Source of the DNA: Calliphora vicina
Lineage: Eukaryota > Arthropoda > Insecta > Diptera > Calliphoridae
Direction: 5' to 3'
DNA length: 64,000 bases
Assembly (NCBI RefSeq): GCF_958450345.1
Contig: NC_088780.1
Location: 40,726,033 to 40,790,032, forward strand
The notes beneath the pieces were generated by a model. The model did not search any database, was not told the origin of the DNA, and saw nothing but the letters and a program-made list of their open reading frames with translations. Positions within the stretch are counted from its first letter, which is position 1. Each line of letters starts with the position of its first letter. Below, one piece after another: positions 33,961 to 45,490 of this stretch. The position numbers were made by a program, and so were the translations under genes.

Positions 33961-34985
33961 ACCGTTAATTTTTATTTGTTTGCTCTTTTGGATTTATATT
34001 ACGGTAGCTGTTGTTATAGCAAATGTTTTTCGGTAAGAGTGCTTTAGAACAATTTCTCCTAGAAATATAAATTGTAAAGAGAATATGCCCTTAGAAATAA
34101 AACACAACTGACCAAAACGAAGACTTGAACTTTGTGGACCGGTATCTCGCCATCGCAACTCAGGAAAGCCTTGAACTCTTTTATTTAGTTAATTTTGAAT
34201 ATTTATCTTAAATAATACAAGAAAGGAAATACTGTTGGTTAACTTTTAATTTTTCGGTCTGGGTGGACTTTTCGTTGGAAATGCCCATATCTGACTTTAA
34301 TCACGTTCATGGATATCTGAAATCCAAAATTTTTTTTTAACGAAATTTCATAATATTACATATTTTGTTTTCGATTATGGATAGCGTGGTGCACATTTCG
34401 AAGAAATCTGGCTTTTGGTCACAAATTTGTTAAAATAATTTCTTCAAAATATATCTCGTATCATATGAACGAAATTTATAAAAAATTAAATGAATATAAT
34501 TAATTGAGTTCGTTTGTGACAAGGTCACTTCATTTGTTTTTCGGGTATCATCATTTTTCTGAAGGCAGTTGAGTAAATAAAAATAATGGCGTCCTTTTTT
34601 TTGAAAAATGTTCACTCCTTGTGGTGGTTCAATGGACCTAAAAACGCGGATTTTGAGCACATTTTTCTGTAGAGAAAAAAATGGTTTAATATATTGCAAA
34701 TCTGATCTCACCAATCGATTCTGCATCAAAAATTAATACAATTGACGTTTTTTGAATCCTTAAAAATAGTTCCAAAAACTCACAACAGAGGGCACAAATT
34801 TCAATTAAAAAAATAAAAAGAAAATTTTAATTTAGAATTTTTCTTTAGACCACTTTTACGCTCACATTATACGTTCAATTTGGGCAAGAAATATACCATC
34901 AAAGGTTTATAAAACTAAATTTCCATTCAAAATTTGTTTTATAAACCTTTGCCAAATTTAAAAACTGTTTATGCATATGGTGGTA
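33961..34985. other. No gene seen
   Basis: A 99-codon minus frame at 34430-34729 resembles no known family and shows no splice or start context that supports it. Left unannotated. Confidence 0.45.
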
Positions 34986-35700
34986 AATATGTAATTGTAC
35001 ATAAGTAAATAGTTATTTTATAATATGTGCAGAACTATAATTGTGACGGTTTTCAAACTTCATACGAATCAATTACTTATCACTGCATGAAGTTTAGTCA
35101 AAAATGGGACGGGTAGAAAAAATGGTGAGTCGCCTCCCATACAAAGTAAATTGTTATTTCTAAATATTTTGTGAACTATAATTGCAAGATTCTTCAAACT
35201 AAGTCTAAATGGTTCTTTTATAATTTTGCATAGTTTCGCTGAAATTGTTCGGGATTGGAATAGTGGGCGTGTCACACGCTATACAAAGTATATAATAAAT
35301 TTTGAATATCTGTAGAACTATAATTGTAAAAGTGTTTAAACTTATGGAGAAATAATTTCTTATTACTGTGCGGAGTTTAGCTGAATATAGACGGAATTAG
35401 ATTAGAGGGCATAGCACACAAAATGGGAGGGGTCGGAAAAGGAGGTGAGTCACCACTCATACAAAGTAATAATTGCAAGGTTCTTCAAACTTTGTCCGCA
35501 TAGCTCTCTTACCATTTTACACAGATTAGCTGAAAACGGTTGGGATTGCATTAGTGATTGTGGCACAAAGTAAATAATTAATTTTGAATATCTGGAGAAC
35601 TATAATTCTAAAATAATTTAAACTCTGTATCAATCAATTCATTACCATTCTACGGAGGTTAGATAAAAACGAATTTGTTTCTGTTCCCTGTTCGAAGTTT
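34986..35700. repeat. ~282-bp tandem repeat, about 2.5 copies
   Basis: AGAACTATAATT anchors fall at 35031, 35314 and 35596 (spacing 283 and 282). A second anchor (ATAATTGCAAG(A/G)TTCTTCAAAC) lies between them at about 35180 and 35468. Each unit also carries GGTGAGTC-CC-CATACAAAGTA and a CTGAAA-GTT-GGGATTG block. Copies are diverged but colinear. It is non-coding and could be satellite-like or a decayed transposon interior. Confidence 0.75.
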
Positions 35701-37545
35701 AGCTAAGCATGATCGGCTTAGTAGGAATTACCCCTCCCTTATAAATGAAAGTTAAAGTAAAGCTTGATATTTACATAAAAGATTTAAAAATGGGTGGGAT
35801 CGGAGCAGTGGAGTGATATCTCCCATACAAAATTTTCGTTATTTTCGAATATCAAGTGAATATCAAGTGGGCTTCTCAAATTTTGTATGTGTTATTTTCG
35901 TATTTCCATTCATATTTTTTTTTAATTTTACTAGGGTAGGGGTAGCGAAGTGCACCGGGTTATGCTAGTACACATAATTGCCCATAGCTATGAAACTACT
36001 AAAAATCCGGCATAATTTTTGTTTTCATTTTAAAGGCAATGATACTGTCTTTAAAATGATGTGAATAAAATTTTTTACATCCAAGAGTTTAAAAGTCAAT
36101 TTTCGGTTCATTCTGTGATTGTTTAATAATGTTAATGCAATTTATTTTAACAAATATTTCCAAAATGGTATAGCAATTTTAACCTACCTTTATTTATAAT
36201 GAGTCATGTGGAGTATCTTCTTTTTCTGAGAAGATCTAAAATTATTATTAAATAATTGTGTAGTTTAATTGAAGTCTTGTTAACTTTTTCCTCTTAAACA
36301 ATATTGGGCGTAATTTCAGTGGAAATTTATAGACAGATATAAAATGTGAACAGTGACTTTTATTTGTTTCCAATGGAAACAAAACATAATACCTAATTAT
36401 TAATTCTGACCGCTTAATGAATTTAATGTTTTTCATTTATCAACGGCCAATAACATTTTCTTATTCATTTTATTGCTAAACATTGAAGCCGGCCAATTAG
36501 ACAGCTTATAATGTAATTAATTGGATTGACGATTAAAAATTTCAAATTCTAATTTAAAAGCTTACGATTGGTAATATTCTTTTTGATAAATCCTCTTATG
36601 GACTTAACTAATTATGTATACGTTTTCATAAATAAGCAAAAACACTTTGTAAATTAAAATCAGCAAAAAAGAATTAAATTTGTATTTCTTATATTTTTGT
36701 GTATTCATTTGTTTGGTTTTTTGTTATGTCGAAATACACAACCCACAATACACCATAATAACAATAATTGGCTAAGTATTTGTATTTTTTTGTTTGGTTG
36801 GTTTGTTACATTTTGTTTGATTTGGTTTCTTTTCCATTACTGAACTGAAATGAATTGCAAATGCAATAGTAAAATGGTAAAAATGTAAACAATTAAATGC
36901 GATTTATTTAAACAAATCACCGCCAGCTGAACCATATTTACCATTTAATCATGGCCATAAATTAAGCCAACATAAATCCCCCATGAACTCGTAAAACTGT
37001 CTACACTACTCAATACACATAAATACCCAAACAAACGACAAACGGGGGAAAACACTCACAAACACTAAGAAAACGACCGAGAAGGAACTCTAAAAATAAG
37101 TTAGTAAAAGTCAAAGAAATACTGACTGACAAACATCCTTTCCACTTAAAAGGACAACTGAAAAAGAAAGTGAGGAAACATAAAATGAGATAAAATGTAG
37201 AATATGATGCGAAAAAATTGAGAACAACAACAAGAACTACATACGTATTTAAATAGGACTTACAAAACTTGTTCAAGCCAAAAGAGATAAGAATCGTCGC
37301 GTAGCACAAATTAAAAATGTAATTAATCGTGAACAGTTGGTACTCGTTCACTGACTTAAGCAGAGGCTGCAGAACGAAAAGAATAAAGATGTTTGCTAAG
37401 ACATTAAAACTGTTCAATAGGCGACTACAAATGCTGTACGGGTACTGAAATCTAGGCTGTTAGTTTGGGACCTTGACCATAATAGTATATGCCGGGCTGA
37501 AAGGAAAAATTCATGTGATTCAGAGTGATTTGCATGCAGCATATA
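35701..37545. other. No gene seen; likely unique non-coding DNA
   Basis: No element termini are recognised. Between 36700 and 36840 there are GTTTGGTT-type low-complexity phrases. The 135-codon hydrophobic minus frame (37010-37417) is the complement of an A/C-rich stretch and is judged spurious. Confidence 0.5.
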
Positions 37546-38067
37546 CAGTGGTGGCCACCAATTTAATACAAATACTTGAATTTTTTTCATCAACTGAATT
37601 TTAAGTGCGATAGAGCCAAAATAAAAGGCCCTCTAAGGGTATGAAATTTATTATTAATGTTTCTAGTTTCTGAAAAATATTTTAAAAAATCGGTAAAACA
37701 TATATGGACAAAGATATGTGGAAATACGTTGACCCACCTCAGCGACCATTCGCTGTTAATAACATGATATGACCGAAACTACTTGAACTAAAAATACGAA
37801 ATTTGGTCTGAATATTTTATAATTATAAAAATTATAATGATATAAATGAGAGAAAATATGTTTATTTAAAAAAAATTTTTTGGTCAAGTTATAGAAAATT
37901 GTTATGGGTTCGTGGAAATATGTATGAATTGACACAGTTGAATAAAACACACTTGTGTGTTAAAACAGTATTAATGCATACATATTTGTGGAAATATTTG
38001 AAAAAATAATTAACAATCACGTGGAATTTAGCAAACAATTTTTGTCTTAAATTCCTGGCCACCACTG
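37546..38067. mobile_element. CAGTGGTGGCC MITE, TA-flanked (522 bp)
   Basis: Left CAGTGGTGGCCACCAATTTAA and right inverse (CAGTGGTGGCCAGGAATTTAA) are flanked by TA at 37544-37545 and 38068-38069. This is a Tc1/mariner-type pattern. A second copy is at about 59815-60258. Shared interior blocks are TGAATTTTAAG, CCGCTGTTAATAACATGATAT and ACTAAAAATACGAAATTTGG. It has no coding capacity. Confidence 0.88.
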
Positions 38068-38245
38068 TAAGTGTCCTATGAAGCTGTATTTGGCAGCTTT
38101 ATTGAGCATCTCTCAACATTATAGCAGCATAAGGAACTACTGACCAAAGAATCATATTATAAGTAGCCAAAAATTAATATATTTTGGGAACAGAATTTTT
38201 GGCCATCAAATATCAAGCCAAGAAAAATATTTATTGTGACCTTTA

Positions 38246-38345
38246 GGGCCATTATTACAACTTACCGTTATAGTTAAAGATAACTTTAGAAATAGGTACC
38301 CTTAAAGGTAACTTTAACTATAACAGCAAGTTGTAATAATGGCCC
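38246..38345. mobile_element. 100-bp palindromic MITE, PIF/Harbinger-like
   Basis: GGGCCATTATTACAACTT at the left pairs with its exact inverse at the right, and pairing continues with few mismatches to the centre. It is flanked by TTA on both sides (38243-38245, 38346-38348). GG-ended termini and TWA duplications fit PIF/Harbinger. Confidence 0.85.
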
Positions 38346-38639
38346 TTAGATGAACTAATAAAATTGGAATTCTATTTAGACTTAGAAAAATTACTTTTTC
38401 ATAGTAACTAACTTAGTAAATAACTTTGTTAAACAATAAAGATTTTTGTTTTATTTCGAATAATAACCTTTAAAAAATCTTACAGGCTATAGAATAGATC
38501 ATTGGTAAGCGTTCATATTGTTAAGGTTACGAAGATTTTCGTCAATTTACACTTCACAACCCGAATGTAAACAATAGAGCGCAAAAATACAAATATTTCA
38601 TTCAGTGGCTTGTTGTTGCAAATATTTTCGTACGTTCGT

Positions 38640-39280
38640 GACCGTAAGTAATTTTTTTTTTATAAAGAAGGCATTTATTTTCTAACACGTATCAGAATGA
38701 TGCATTCGATCTTTTGTGATTTTCTGTGACTCTGAACAACTTTCTGAGTTGATCTGAAACGATGTTCGTCCGTCCGTCTGGCTGTAATCCTTGTGCGCAA
38801 AGTACAGGTCGCAATTTTGAAGATATTTCGATAAAATTTGGTACATATAATTTTTTCGACCCAAGAACGAAGCCTATTAAAACTGGCTGAAATCGATCCA
38901 TTATTTCACATAGCCTTCATACAAATGTCCGTACGAAATTGGAATTTATCGGTCATAAATGTTTAATTTATATAGGTATTTACATAAATATCGTTCTAAA
39001 TAAGTTTTATATATACCGAATTCATGTCACCAAATTTTATTATGATCGGTCCATACTCCATATAAGACCCGGTCCATAGCTCCACCTCAATCGATCAATC
39101 TTATAAAACATTGGTACACACATAAAATTCAACATTTCATGGTGATCGGTCAATAATTGGTCATAGCTCCCATATAAGGCCCACTACGAAAATTACTCAC
39201 GAATATAAATTATTGCATTTTTAAAAGAAAAATGTTACTTAGTGTAGGGTATTATATGGTCGGGCTTGACCGAAAAAAAA
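38640..39280. repeat. Dispersed repeat E copy with GTCCGTCCGTCTGG core
   Basis: Phrases in order: TTTCTGAGTTGATCTGAAAC, TTCGTCCGTCCGTCTGGCTG, AATTTATCGGTCATAAATG, TATGATCGGTCCATACTCC, TAGCTCCCATATAAGGCCC and GTGTAGGGTATTATATGGTC. The set recurs in part at 17640-18019 and 22290-22960. It is non-coding; overlapping minus ORFs at 38682-38901 are artefacts. Confidence 0.65.
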
Positions 39281-39558
39281 TAAGCTAGGAAAAGTTTTTT
39301 TTATATTCTTTGAACATCAAAAGCGTACGAACATACGTTCGTGACCCCAGAAAATGCCCATGGTTTTTTGAGTACTTCGTTAACTTATCATACAAATTAG
39401 AGCTAAAAAAAATGTAAGACCAGTAAGAACGAATAGTCAAGTGTTTTGAAGAGAAAACAATTTATTTTAATGCAAATGCTTTAAAAACTTGATTTTTTGG
39501 AAAAATATGAGCACCACAAGTTTGATACAGCTATTATTTTATCAGGTCCGGATTGTAA

Positions 39559-39684
39559 ATGGATAAAGATAAAGGTGTTGCTGAGGATATTGTTGTGGAT
39601 CGCATGCCAAATGATGTACGAAGTGAAATAGAAGTATTTTGTGACAGTGATAGCGACGAAGATGTTCCACTTGAGCAGTTCTGA
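39559..39684 (+). CDS. Small acidic ORF, possible piggyBac N-terminal relic
   Basis: ATG at 39559 in a good context (TAAATGG) opens a 41-residue frame beginning MDKDKGVAEDIVVDRMPND and ending DSDSDEDVPLEQF before TGA. Acidic SD-rich leaders are typical of piggyBac-like transposases, and a piggyBac relic with a similar leader lies at 57960. No core follows here, so this could also be a host micro-ORF or chance. Confidence 0.3.
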   Translation: MDKDKGVAEDIVVDRMPNDVRSEIEVFCDSDSDEDVPLEQF

Positions 39685-39689
39685 CAGAA

Positions 39690-40299
39690 AATAATGCCAT
39701 CAAGATCAAGCAAAATCAATCCTATATGAACAATTATACCATGCGATGCACAGTATCAGATTTTGCCAATTTAGGATGACTAAAGTCAAAATTTTGTTTG
39801 TGTTGTTTTCCTTAAGTTTCAATTCAATATGAGAGACAATTGTCCAAATAATAAATAAATGCAAAGTAACGGTGATCCGACTGTGGTGTTTATTACAGAA
39901 AATAAAAATCCAATTCCTACCCGCTTCATGTTCACTAAATTTGAACAATTATAACTTTTTTGTTTTTGAATATTTTTTGCCAATTACTTTTTTGTTTTCT
40001 TAAGTTTTTATTATTTTTAATAATAGTAATACAGCTTTTTAATAAATAATTTATCATAAATTTTCCGTGGTGTTTTAGATAAATCGTTTTATTGTAAGTA
40101 TATCTGAAAAGTAAGAAATTGTTCATGGACTCTAAAATGTAGAATACCATTTGATTCCAGGGTTCTGTTGTCATCACATGATAAATTGGTATATAACCTA
40201 TTGGGATTACAAAATATTTTTTGCAACCTTGTGCATATTGCATACACATTTTTTTAAAAGTTCAGGAAGATAGTTTTCAGGGTTAATGTTGTTTTTCAA
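39690..40299. other. No gene seen
   Basis: AT-rich. The minus frames at 39706-39948 and 39935-40249 overlap head-to-tail, match no family and are left out. Confidence 0.45.
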
Positions 40300-40658
40300 G
40301 GTTATGTTTACCGATTTTAGTAAAATTTTCAGAGTATATTAAAAATTATATGCCCTATAATATTCTGAATAGGTTTTATTTAAAATTCATAACAGTAAGG
40401 ATAAGTAGTTTTTCTCGAAAATCGCAGAATTTAAATCGCAGGTACAGAAAAACTATACGAGATTTTGTCAAACTTTAAGTAAAAATGAGCTATTATTTTA
40501 ATATTTCTCAAAATATGTTAATTTTGTTCCTACATTTCCTGTTCTAGTGGCCTGAGACACGTTAATGGCCTGTCGATTTTTAATAATTTTAACATTTTTT
40601 AACCAATTTTTGTCTTTTATATCTTATTAGAACGACAATTAAGTACACATTTCGATTC

Positions 40659-40801
40659 TATTGTAATTGTGTTTATTGAAAGAATATATATTATAAACTA
40701 AAAAGTATTGAAAATATTTGAATACAATAATTTCTATGAACAACTAGATATATATTAAATATTTTCACAAAGTATAAAAACTATAAAGTTTATTTCCAAT
40801 A
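40659..40801 (-). repeat. copia 3' LTR
   Basis: 143 bp, TATTGTAATTG to TTTCCAATA on plus. It follows the CGCCTCCTC purine-tract complement. Confidence 0.93.
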
Positions 40802-40808
40802 CGCCTCC

Positions 40809-41237
40809 TCAACTGCAATCGTTTTTATGTATTAAGCCCATTCCTTTCATACAGAGCTGATGTTTAATTTTAGGGACTGGTTTCGTCAGCATATCGGCAA
40901 TCATTTTATCTGTTGGTAAGTATTCAATTTTAACGGTACCATTCTCCACAGCATCTCGTATGAAATGATAACGGTAATGAATGTGTTTCGTCCTAGAGTG
41001 GTGACTTCCGAAATTTGCCATATGTTGGGCACTTTGTGAATCGCACTTAATGGAAGTAGGAGTACCGGTTGCATATCCAAGTTCTTCTAATAAGTATCGT
41101 AGATACATAGCTTCTTTTGCACACTCTGTTAATGCCATGTATTCAGCTTCAGCACTGGATGTTGCAACAACTTTTTGCTTAGTTGATTCCCAGGATATAG
41201 CTGCACCTGTGAATATAAAACAAAATCCTGTGCCCAA
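40809..41237 (-). pseudogene. copia RNase H end of pol
   Basis: The frame covers TGFCFIFTGAAISWES, then VVATSSAEAEYMAL (RNase H catalytic Glu region), IKCDSQSAQHMAN (catalytic Asp), RTKHIHYRYHFIRD and DMLTKPV. This is the standard copia RNase H. It is out of frame with the upstream piece (41129-41524), which ends in the DANWA block. About ten residues expected between DANW and TGFC are absent, so a small deletion near 41240 causes the shift. The stop at 40809 is close to the 3' LTR, as in copia. Confidence 0.9.
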
Positions 41238-41596
41238 TTCGCATCTACAAAACCATCTAAAGGCAATGAGGTTTTCTTATACATAAGTACATAATCTTTT
41301 GTTTCTTTTAAGTATCTAATTATAGCCAAAGCTGCGTTCCAATGTTGTTTCCTCGGATCTTGAGAAAACTGTGAAAGCTTGTTCACACTGCAGGAAATAT
41401 CTGGTCGACTGAATATGGCTAAATGTAACAAAGAACCAATAATTTCTTGAAACTTCTTTGTATCTATCTTTTCCCCATCTCCAGGAATTGTTGGTTCTTT
41501 TTCAAAATTTAGTTTTGGTTGCATTGGAATCTTACATGTTTTTGCATTTTTTAGACCATGTTTTTCTATTAAATTTTCAATGTAACCTGGTTGTCA
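41129..41596 (-). pseudogene. copia pol segment between RT and RNase H
   Basis: Downstream of the TGA at 41594-41596 the same frame continues, with PMQPKLNFEKEP, a GSLLHLAIFSRPDISCSVN block and QHWNAALAIIRYLK. These are the conserved copia connection sequences that precede RNase H. The frame is lost at about 41240. The TGA is the only break between this part and the reverse transcriptase. Confidence 0.88.
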
Positions 41597-43837
41597 AATA
41601 GTTAGAGATCCTGGCTTCTGAACTATTTCTAAGCCTATGCAATGTTTTGGATTTTTCATGTCTCGAATTTCAAAATTAGTCGATAAAAGTTTTATTAAAT
41701 CTTCAGTAGTATTTTCATTATTACTTGCAATAATAACATCATCTACATACAGTGCTACTATTATTGTATCAGAGCCTTTGTGCATCGAATAAATGCATTG
41801 ATCATACTTTGATTTATTTAGATTAAATTGTCTTAATACTGCATCTATCCTCTTGTACCACTGTCGACTGGCTTGTTTCAAACCGTAAATAGATTTTTTC
41901 AATAAACATACTTTGTTCTTGTTCATATCGTTTATAAAGCCTTCAGGTTGTGTCATAAAAATTTCTTCATCTAAATTCCCATTGAGAAAAGCTGTAGACA
42001 CGTCTAACTGTCGCAATTTAAGATCCTTTTCAACAGCAAGTGCATATACTAAACGTAATGAGTTTTGTCTTACAACGGGTGCATATGTACTATTGTAGTC
42101 AATACCATATTCTTGAGAATATCCCTTCGCTACTAAACGGGCTTTTAGTTTATCAACCTTACCATCAGGTGTGTATTTTGTATTAAACACCCATTTACAG
42201 CCTATTGGTGTTCTACCTTCAGGCAAATCTACCAATTCCCAAGTTTGATTCTTTATTAGGGACCTATATTCATCTTCAGTTGCACGTTTCCATTCATCAA
42301 CATTTTTTGACTTAAGCATTTCTTTATAAGATTTTGGATCGCTATTTTTATCACAAATAGTTATATTAGCTTCTTCTCTACTTTTAAAAATTGACCACGA
42401 TCTTAGTCGTTCCTTAATTGAAGGTTCGGGAGTTACACTGTCACTACTACTAGAAGATGTATCTTCATCATCCGTCGAATCGACTTGTTCCAATTGATTT
42501 TCAGTATTTATATCTGCGGATTCATTTTGGTTTGATTCGACTACTTGTTCTGATTGAGTTTCCTGATTTAAATCTATAGGACTTAATTCAATTTGGTTTA
42601 ATTCTACAGTTGATTGATTATGATTTTCTTCGGTGTTAACAATTTGGTCTCGTTCTAGACTATTCCAATTGAATTCGTAAAATCCTAATTTTTTGTCTTC
42701 TATCTCACTTATATTAACATCAAAATCTTCTTCTATTAATCTAACATCACGGCTTTTAATAATATCTCGGGTACCTCGTTTCCATAATCGATAAGCTTTT
42801 GCATCTGTCGAATAACCCACTAATACATATTCTGAGCTTCTTGGCTGCCATTTAGATTTTCCTGGTTTTTTGTCCAAAACGAATGCTTTGCTTCCTATTT
42901 GACGCAAATGCTTAACACAAGGCTTTCTTCCTGACCACAATTCTTCAGGAGTTTTATCTTTGTTAAGCTTCGTTGGACACCTATTTCTAATATAAGATGA
43001 CGCCATTACTAATTCAGCCCATAGGAACTCTGGCAATTTGGCTTCTATCATCATTGTTCTTGCCATTTTTGCTTTATTTTTCTTCAATTTACAATTATTG
43101 CCCATGTGGCCCTTTTTACCACAATTATAACAATTAATAGGAAAATTTTTCATACCTTTATCCTCCATTTTGTTATAGTTACCATGGTTCTTCTTGGTAT
43201 TGTTTTGAAATTTGTGCACCTTGAGAGCATTTCCTTCAAACCCATCTTCATTAGATTTGTCGCCAATTTCTAAAAGTCTTGAACGCAAAATATTAAGAGT
43301 TGGAAACTCGTTGGCAGTGTCAAATGCTGCTTTTACTGCATTATATTTCATTGGTAAACCATCCAAGAGCATCACTGTTAAAAAGTCTTCATCTATATCA
43401 GCTACCATTTCACGAAGTTCAGATACTGCAACGTCAAATTCCACCAAATATTGCGATATATTCTGATTTTCCGGCATTTTCAAATTCAGCAATTTTCGAT
43501 ATAATTCCGCCTTCTTTCTTGTAGACTTACGGTCGTACGTGTTCTTCAGATATAGCCATATTTCATTAGATGATTTCAAATTCTTGACCATTCGTACAAT
43601 TTCCGGTTCTAGAGCAATTATTATCTCCGCTCGAGCATCTTGATAAACATCATCGTAGTTTCGTTGCTTCCTTAAATAATCATCATACAATCTTCTTTCA
43701 TCTGCTGTAGCATTACCATTGATGATTACAACATCCGGTTTGGGTTCTTCACCTTTTACCATTCGCAATAAGCGATTCTTGTGCAAAATTGCCTCCATTT
43801 GCGGCAACCACGTGGAAAAATTTTTTCCATTCAGCAA
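41594..43837 (-). pseudogene. copia Gag fused to integrase end and reverse transcriptase
   Basis: The 747-residue frame starts MLNGKNFSTWLPQ (copia Gag N-terminus), continues through the UBN2-like Gag body to the zinc knuckle CYNCGKKGHMGNNC (about residues 235-248), then jumps at about residue 255 to ARTMMIEAKLPEFLWAE, the end of the integrase core. It continues with the integrase C-terminal GYSTDAKAYRLW block, an acidic Ser-rich linker, then RT: LDVSTAFLNGNL and LYVDDVIIAS (catalytic YVDD, about residue 697). Protease and the integrase catalytic core are deleted in frame. It ends at a TGA (41594) within pol. It could still make a Gag fusion but not complete a cycle alone. Confidence 0.93.
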
Positions 43838-43917
43838 AGGTATTCTTCCTGATACAATGCCATCTTCTTTCTGTATTGTTCTAGATTACTCACAAATTAT
43901 TTTCTCAAAGGTTTGGG

Positions 43918-43933
43918 TTTTGGGCCCATAACC
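43918..43933 (-). promoter_or_regulatory. copia primer-binding site
   Basis: On the minus strand GGTTATGGGCCCA directly abuts the 5' LTR. This is the same type of site as Drosophila copia, which primes from an internal fragment of initiator tRNA-Met. Seen in sequence; the tRNA match is from memory. Confidence 0.8.
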
Positions 43934-44076
43934 TATTCTAATTGTGTTTATTGAAAGAATATATATTATAAACTAAAAAGTATTGAAAATATTTGAATAC
44001 AATAATTTCTATGAACAACTAGATATATATTAAATATTTTCGCAAAGTATAAAAACTATAAAGTTTATTTCCAATA
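43934..44076 (-). repeat. copia 5' LTR
   Basis: 143 bp, differs from the 3' LTR at two positions. Confidence 0.93.
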
Positions 44077-44186
44077 GATTCATTTAAATTAAATTGCAAA
44101 AGTAATTACTTAATGGCTAAATTTTTACAAAAACTGAAAAAAATTTATTTTTTCCCCTTGTAAATACACCTCAAAACTTCAGCGTC

Positions 44187-45120
44187 GTTGCGCCACCAGT
44201 TAACGTTATTCTATCATCCCAATATTTTACACAACGTGTTGCTAGAATACATAAAACAATTCTAGAGGGGGAAAGGTAAAAATTCGCAATTTTATTTTTT
44301 TTGGAGCAATTTACTGGACAGTGGTCGTTCCAGTTGTCCCATTTCGCCCAATTTTTCAAAAAGGATGCGTATTTTCATGCAAAAATTCGTAGCTTTACCT
44401 TTAATAGTTTTCAAAATACAGATTTTAGTCTCCCTAAAATGGCAATATCTGACACTGTGCGATGTTCAAATGTCTCAAACTTTTTTTTTTGGACAATGAG
44501 CTCAATATTATTTCAGAGTTGAATGGGAAAAGATTGTTAGTTTAAGCATTTAGCAAACTTTCATTTATGCATCGCAAGCTAATAAGCACAATTTGTCCTT
44601 TAACGCAGAAGATTTGAAAATAGTCTTGAGTATTTAGCTTTACAGTGGATATCGCTCTTTGCCAAGAGAGGATATGTATGTATTGGCAGCTCTGAGAGGA
44701 TACTCGCACTGCAGTTGGTTTTGAAATTATGTCACGGAACAGATTCAAAGAAATAAAAAGTTTTATTAATTTGCCTGATAATACTAATTTAGATACTAGT
44801 GACAAAATGGCTTCTGCTGGACTACACTGGCTTCTGGTGTCGCAACTACTCCTGGAAACCAATTTCTTAAAAGGATAAAAAATTCCCTACGATGCTGTGA
44901 ATGTCTTAACAGAATAAGGTGGTTGTCTGAAAATTAATATTGAGTTATGTGTTGAAAAAGTAATGCTTTACAAATTTTCACACGTTATCAAAATAGCCTA
45001 TACTTTATGCCATTGTACCCATTCGGGTCACTAAAATTTTTTTTTTAAATTTTTTAAGTTTTCTATGTTCCTTGATCGTATTTTAGTTAAAATAAATAAA
45101 AAATTTTTAATTTAATATGG
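44187..45120. other. No gene seen
   Basis: Phrases such as GGACAGTGGTCGTTCCAG and GGCAATATCTGACACTG suggest decayed dispersed repeats. The minus frame at 44542-44862 is not recognised. Confidence 0.4.
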
Positions 45121-45490
45121 TCTTGCTTTTTAATGGGTTAAAAGACTGGAAACATTTGTAATATGGACTTACCGACGAGTGCTAAAAATACCCTGGACAT
45201 CTTATATATCTAATAACGAAGTTTTCAGTAGAATGAATCGAGAACGTGAACTCTTATCTCACATAAAAAATCGAAAAATTGCATATTTAGAACATGTTAT
45301 GAGGAACCCTAAATATGTGGTACTTCAAACAATACTCCGAGCAAAAGTTGAAGCAAAACGTGGTATTAGGGGCGAGAAAGGAGATGTAATGGTTTGAAAA
45401 TATACAACAATGAACCAGATATGGAGAATCTCATAAATGCGGCGAGAAATAGATATGACTTTGCTCAAAATGTGAGCGACATATGAAATC
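45121..45490 (+). pseudogene. LINE C-terminal fragment (RTE/CR1-like tail)
   Basis: The frame reads VLKIPWTSYISNNEVFSRM, a LLSHIKNRKIAYLEHVMRN block and LRAKVEAKRGIRG, then after one frame change AARNRYDFAQNVSDI. The order W-..-N-EV..R, K-R-..YLGH-R and EGKR-..GR is the C-terminal tail of common RTE/CR1-group LINE proteins. Only this tail remains. A weak partial repeat of the NEVxSRM motif occurs at about 45625-45650. Confidence 0.72.

Larger units (their letters stand above)
40659..44076 (-). mobile_element. copia-type LTR retrotransposon, internally deleted
   Basis: LTRs of 143 bp (40659-40801 and 43934-44076) bound a 3.1 kb interior, with GATTC target duplications at 40654-40658 and 44077-44081. 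The LTR ends are TATTG...CAATA rather than TG...CA. On the minus strand the interior starts with GGTTATGGGCCCA (primer site) and ends with GAGGAGGCG (purine tract). Autonomous copia elements are about 5 kb. The missing part is protease and the integrase core. The LTRs differ at two sites (positions 5 and near 113), so the insertion is fairly recent. Confidence 0.95.
40300..44186 (-). repeat. Foldback family A fragment split by copia
   Basis: Family A sequence in the right-arm orientation runs 40300-40658, stops at the GATTC target, and resumes at 44077-44186 (GATTCATTTAAATTAAATTG, then CCCCTTGTAAATACACCTC). In the complete family A copy the two halves are contiguous at TTTCGATTCTTTTAAATTG, which confirms the insertion site. 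The terminal TAGGG end is missing. Confidence 0.9.

Noticed and set aside
34430..34729. 99-codon minus frame
   Set aside because: No recognised motif, no start or splice support. Surrounding sequence looks like decayed repeats.
37010..37417. 135-codon hydrophobic minus-strand frame, looks like a membrane protein
   Set aside because: The plus strand is A/C-rich, which produces F, L, V and S codons on the complement. There is no family resemblance and no supporting neighbour.
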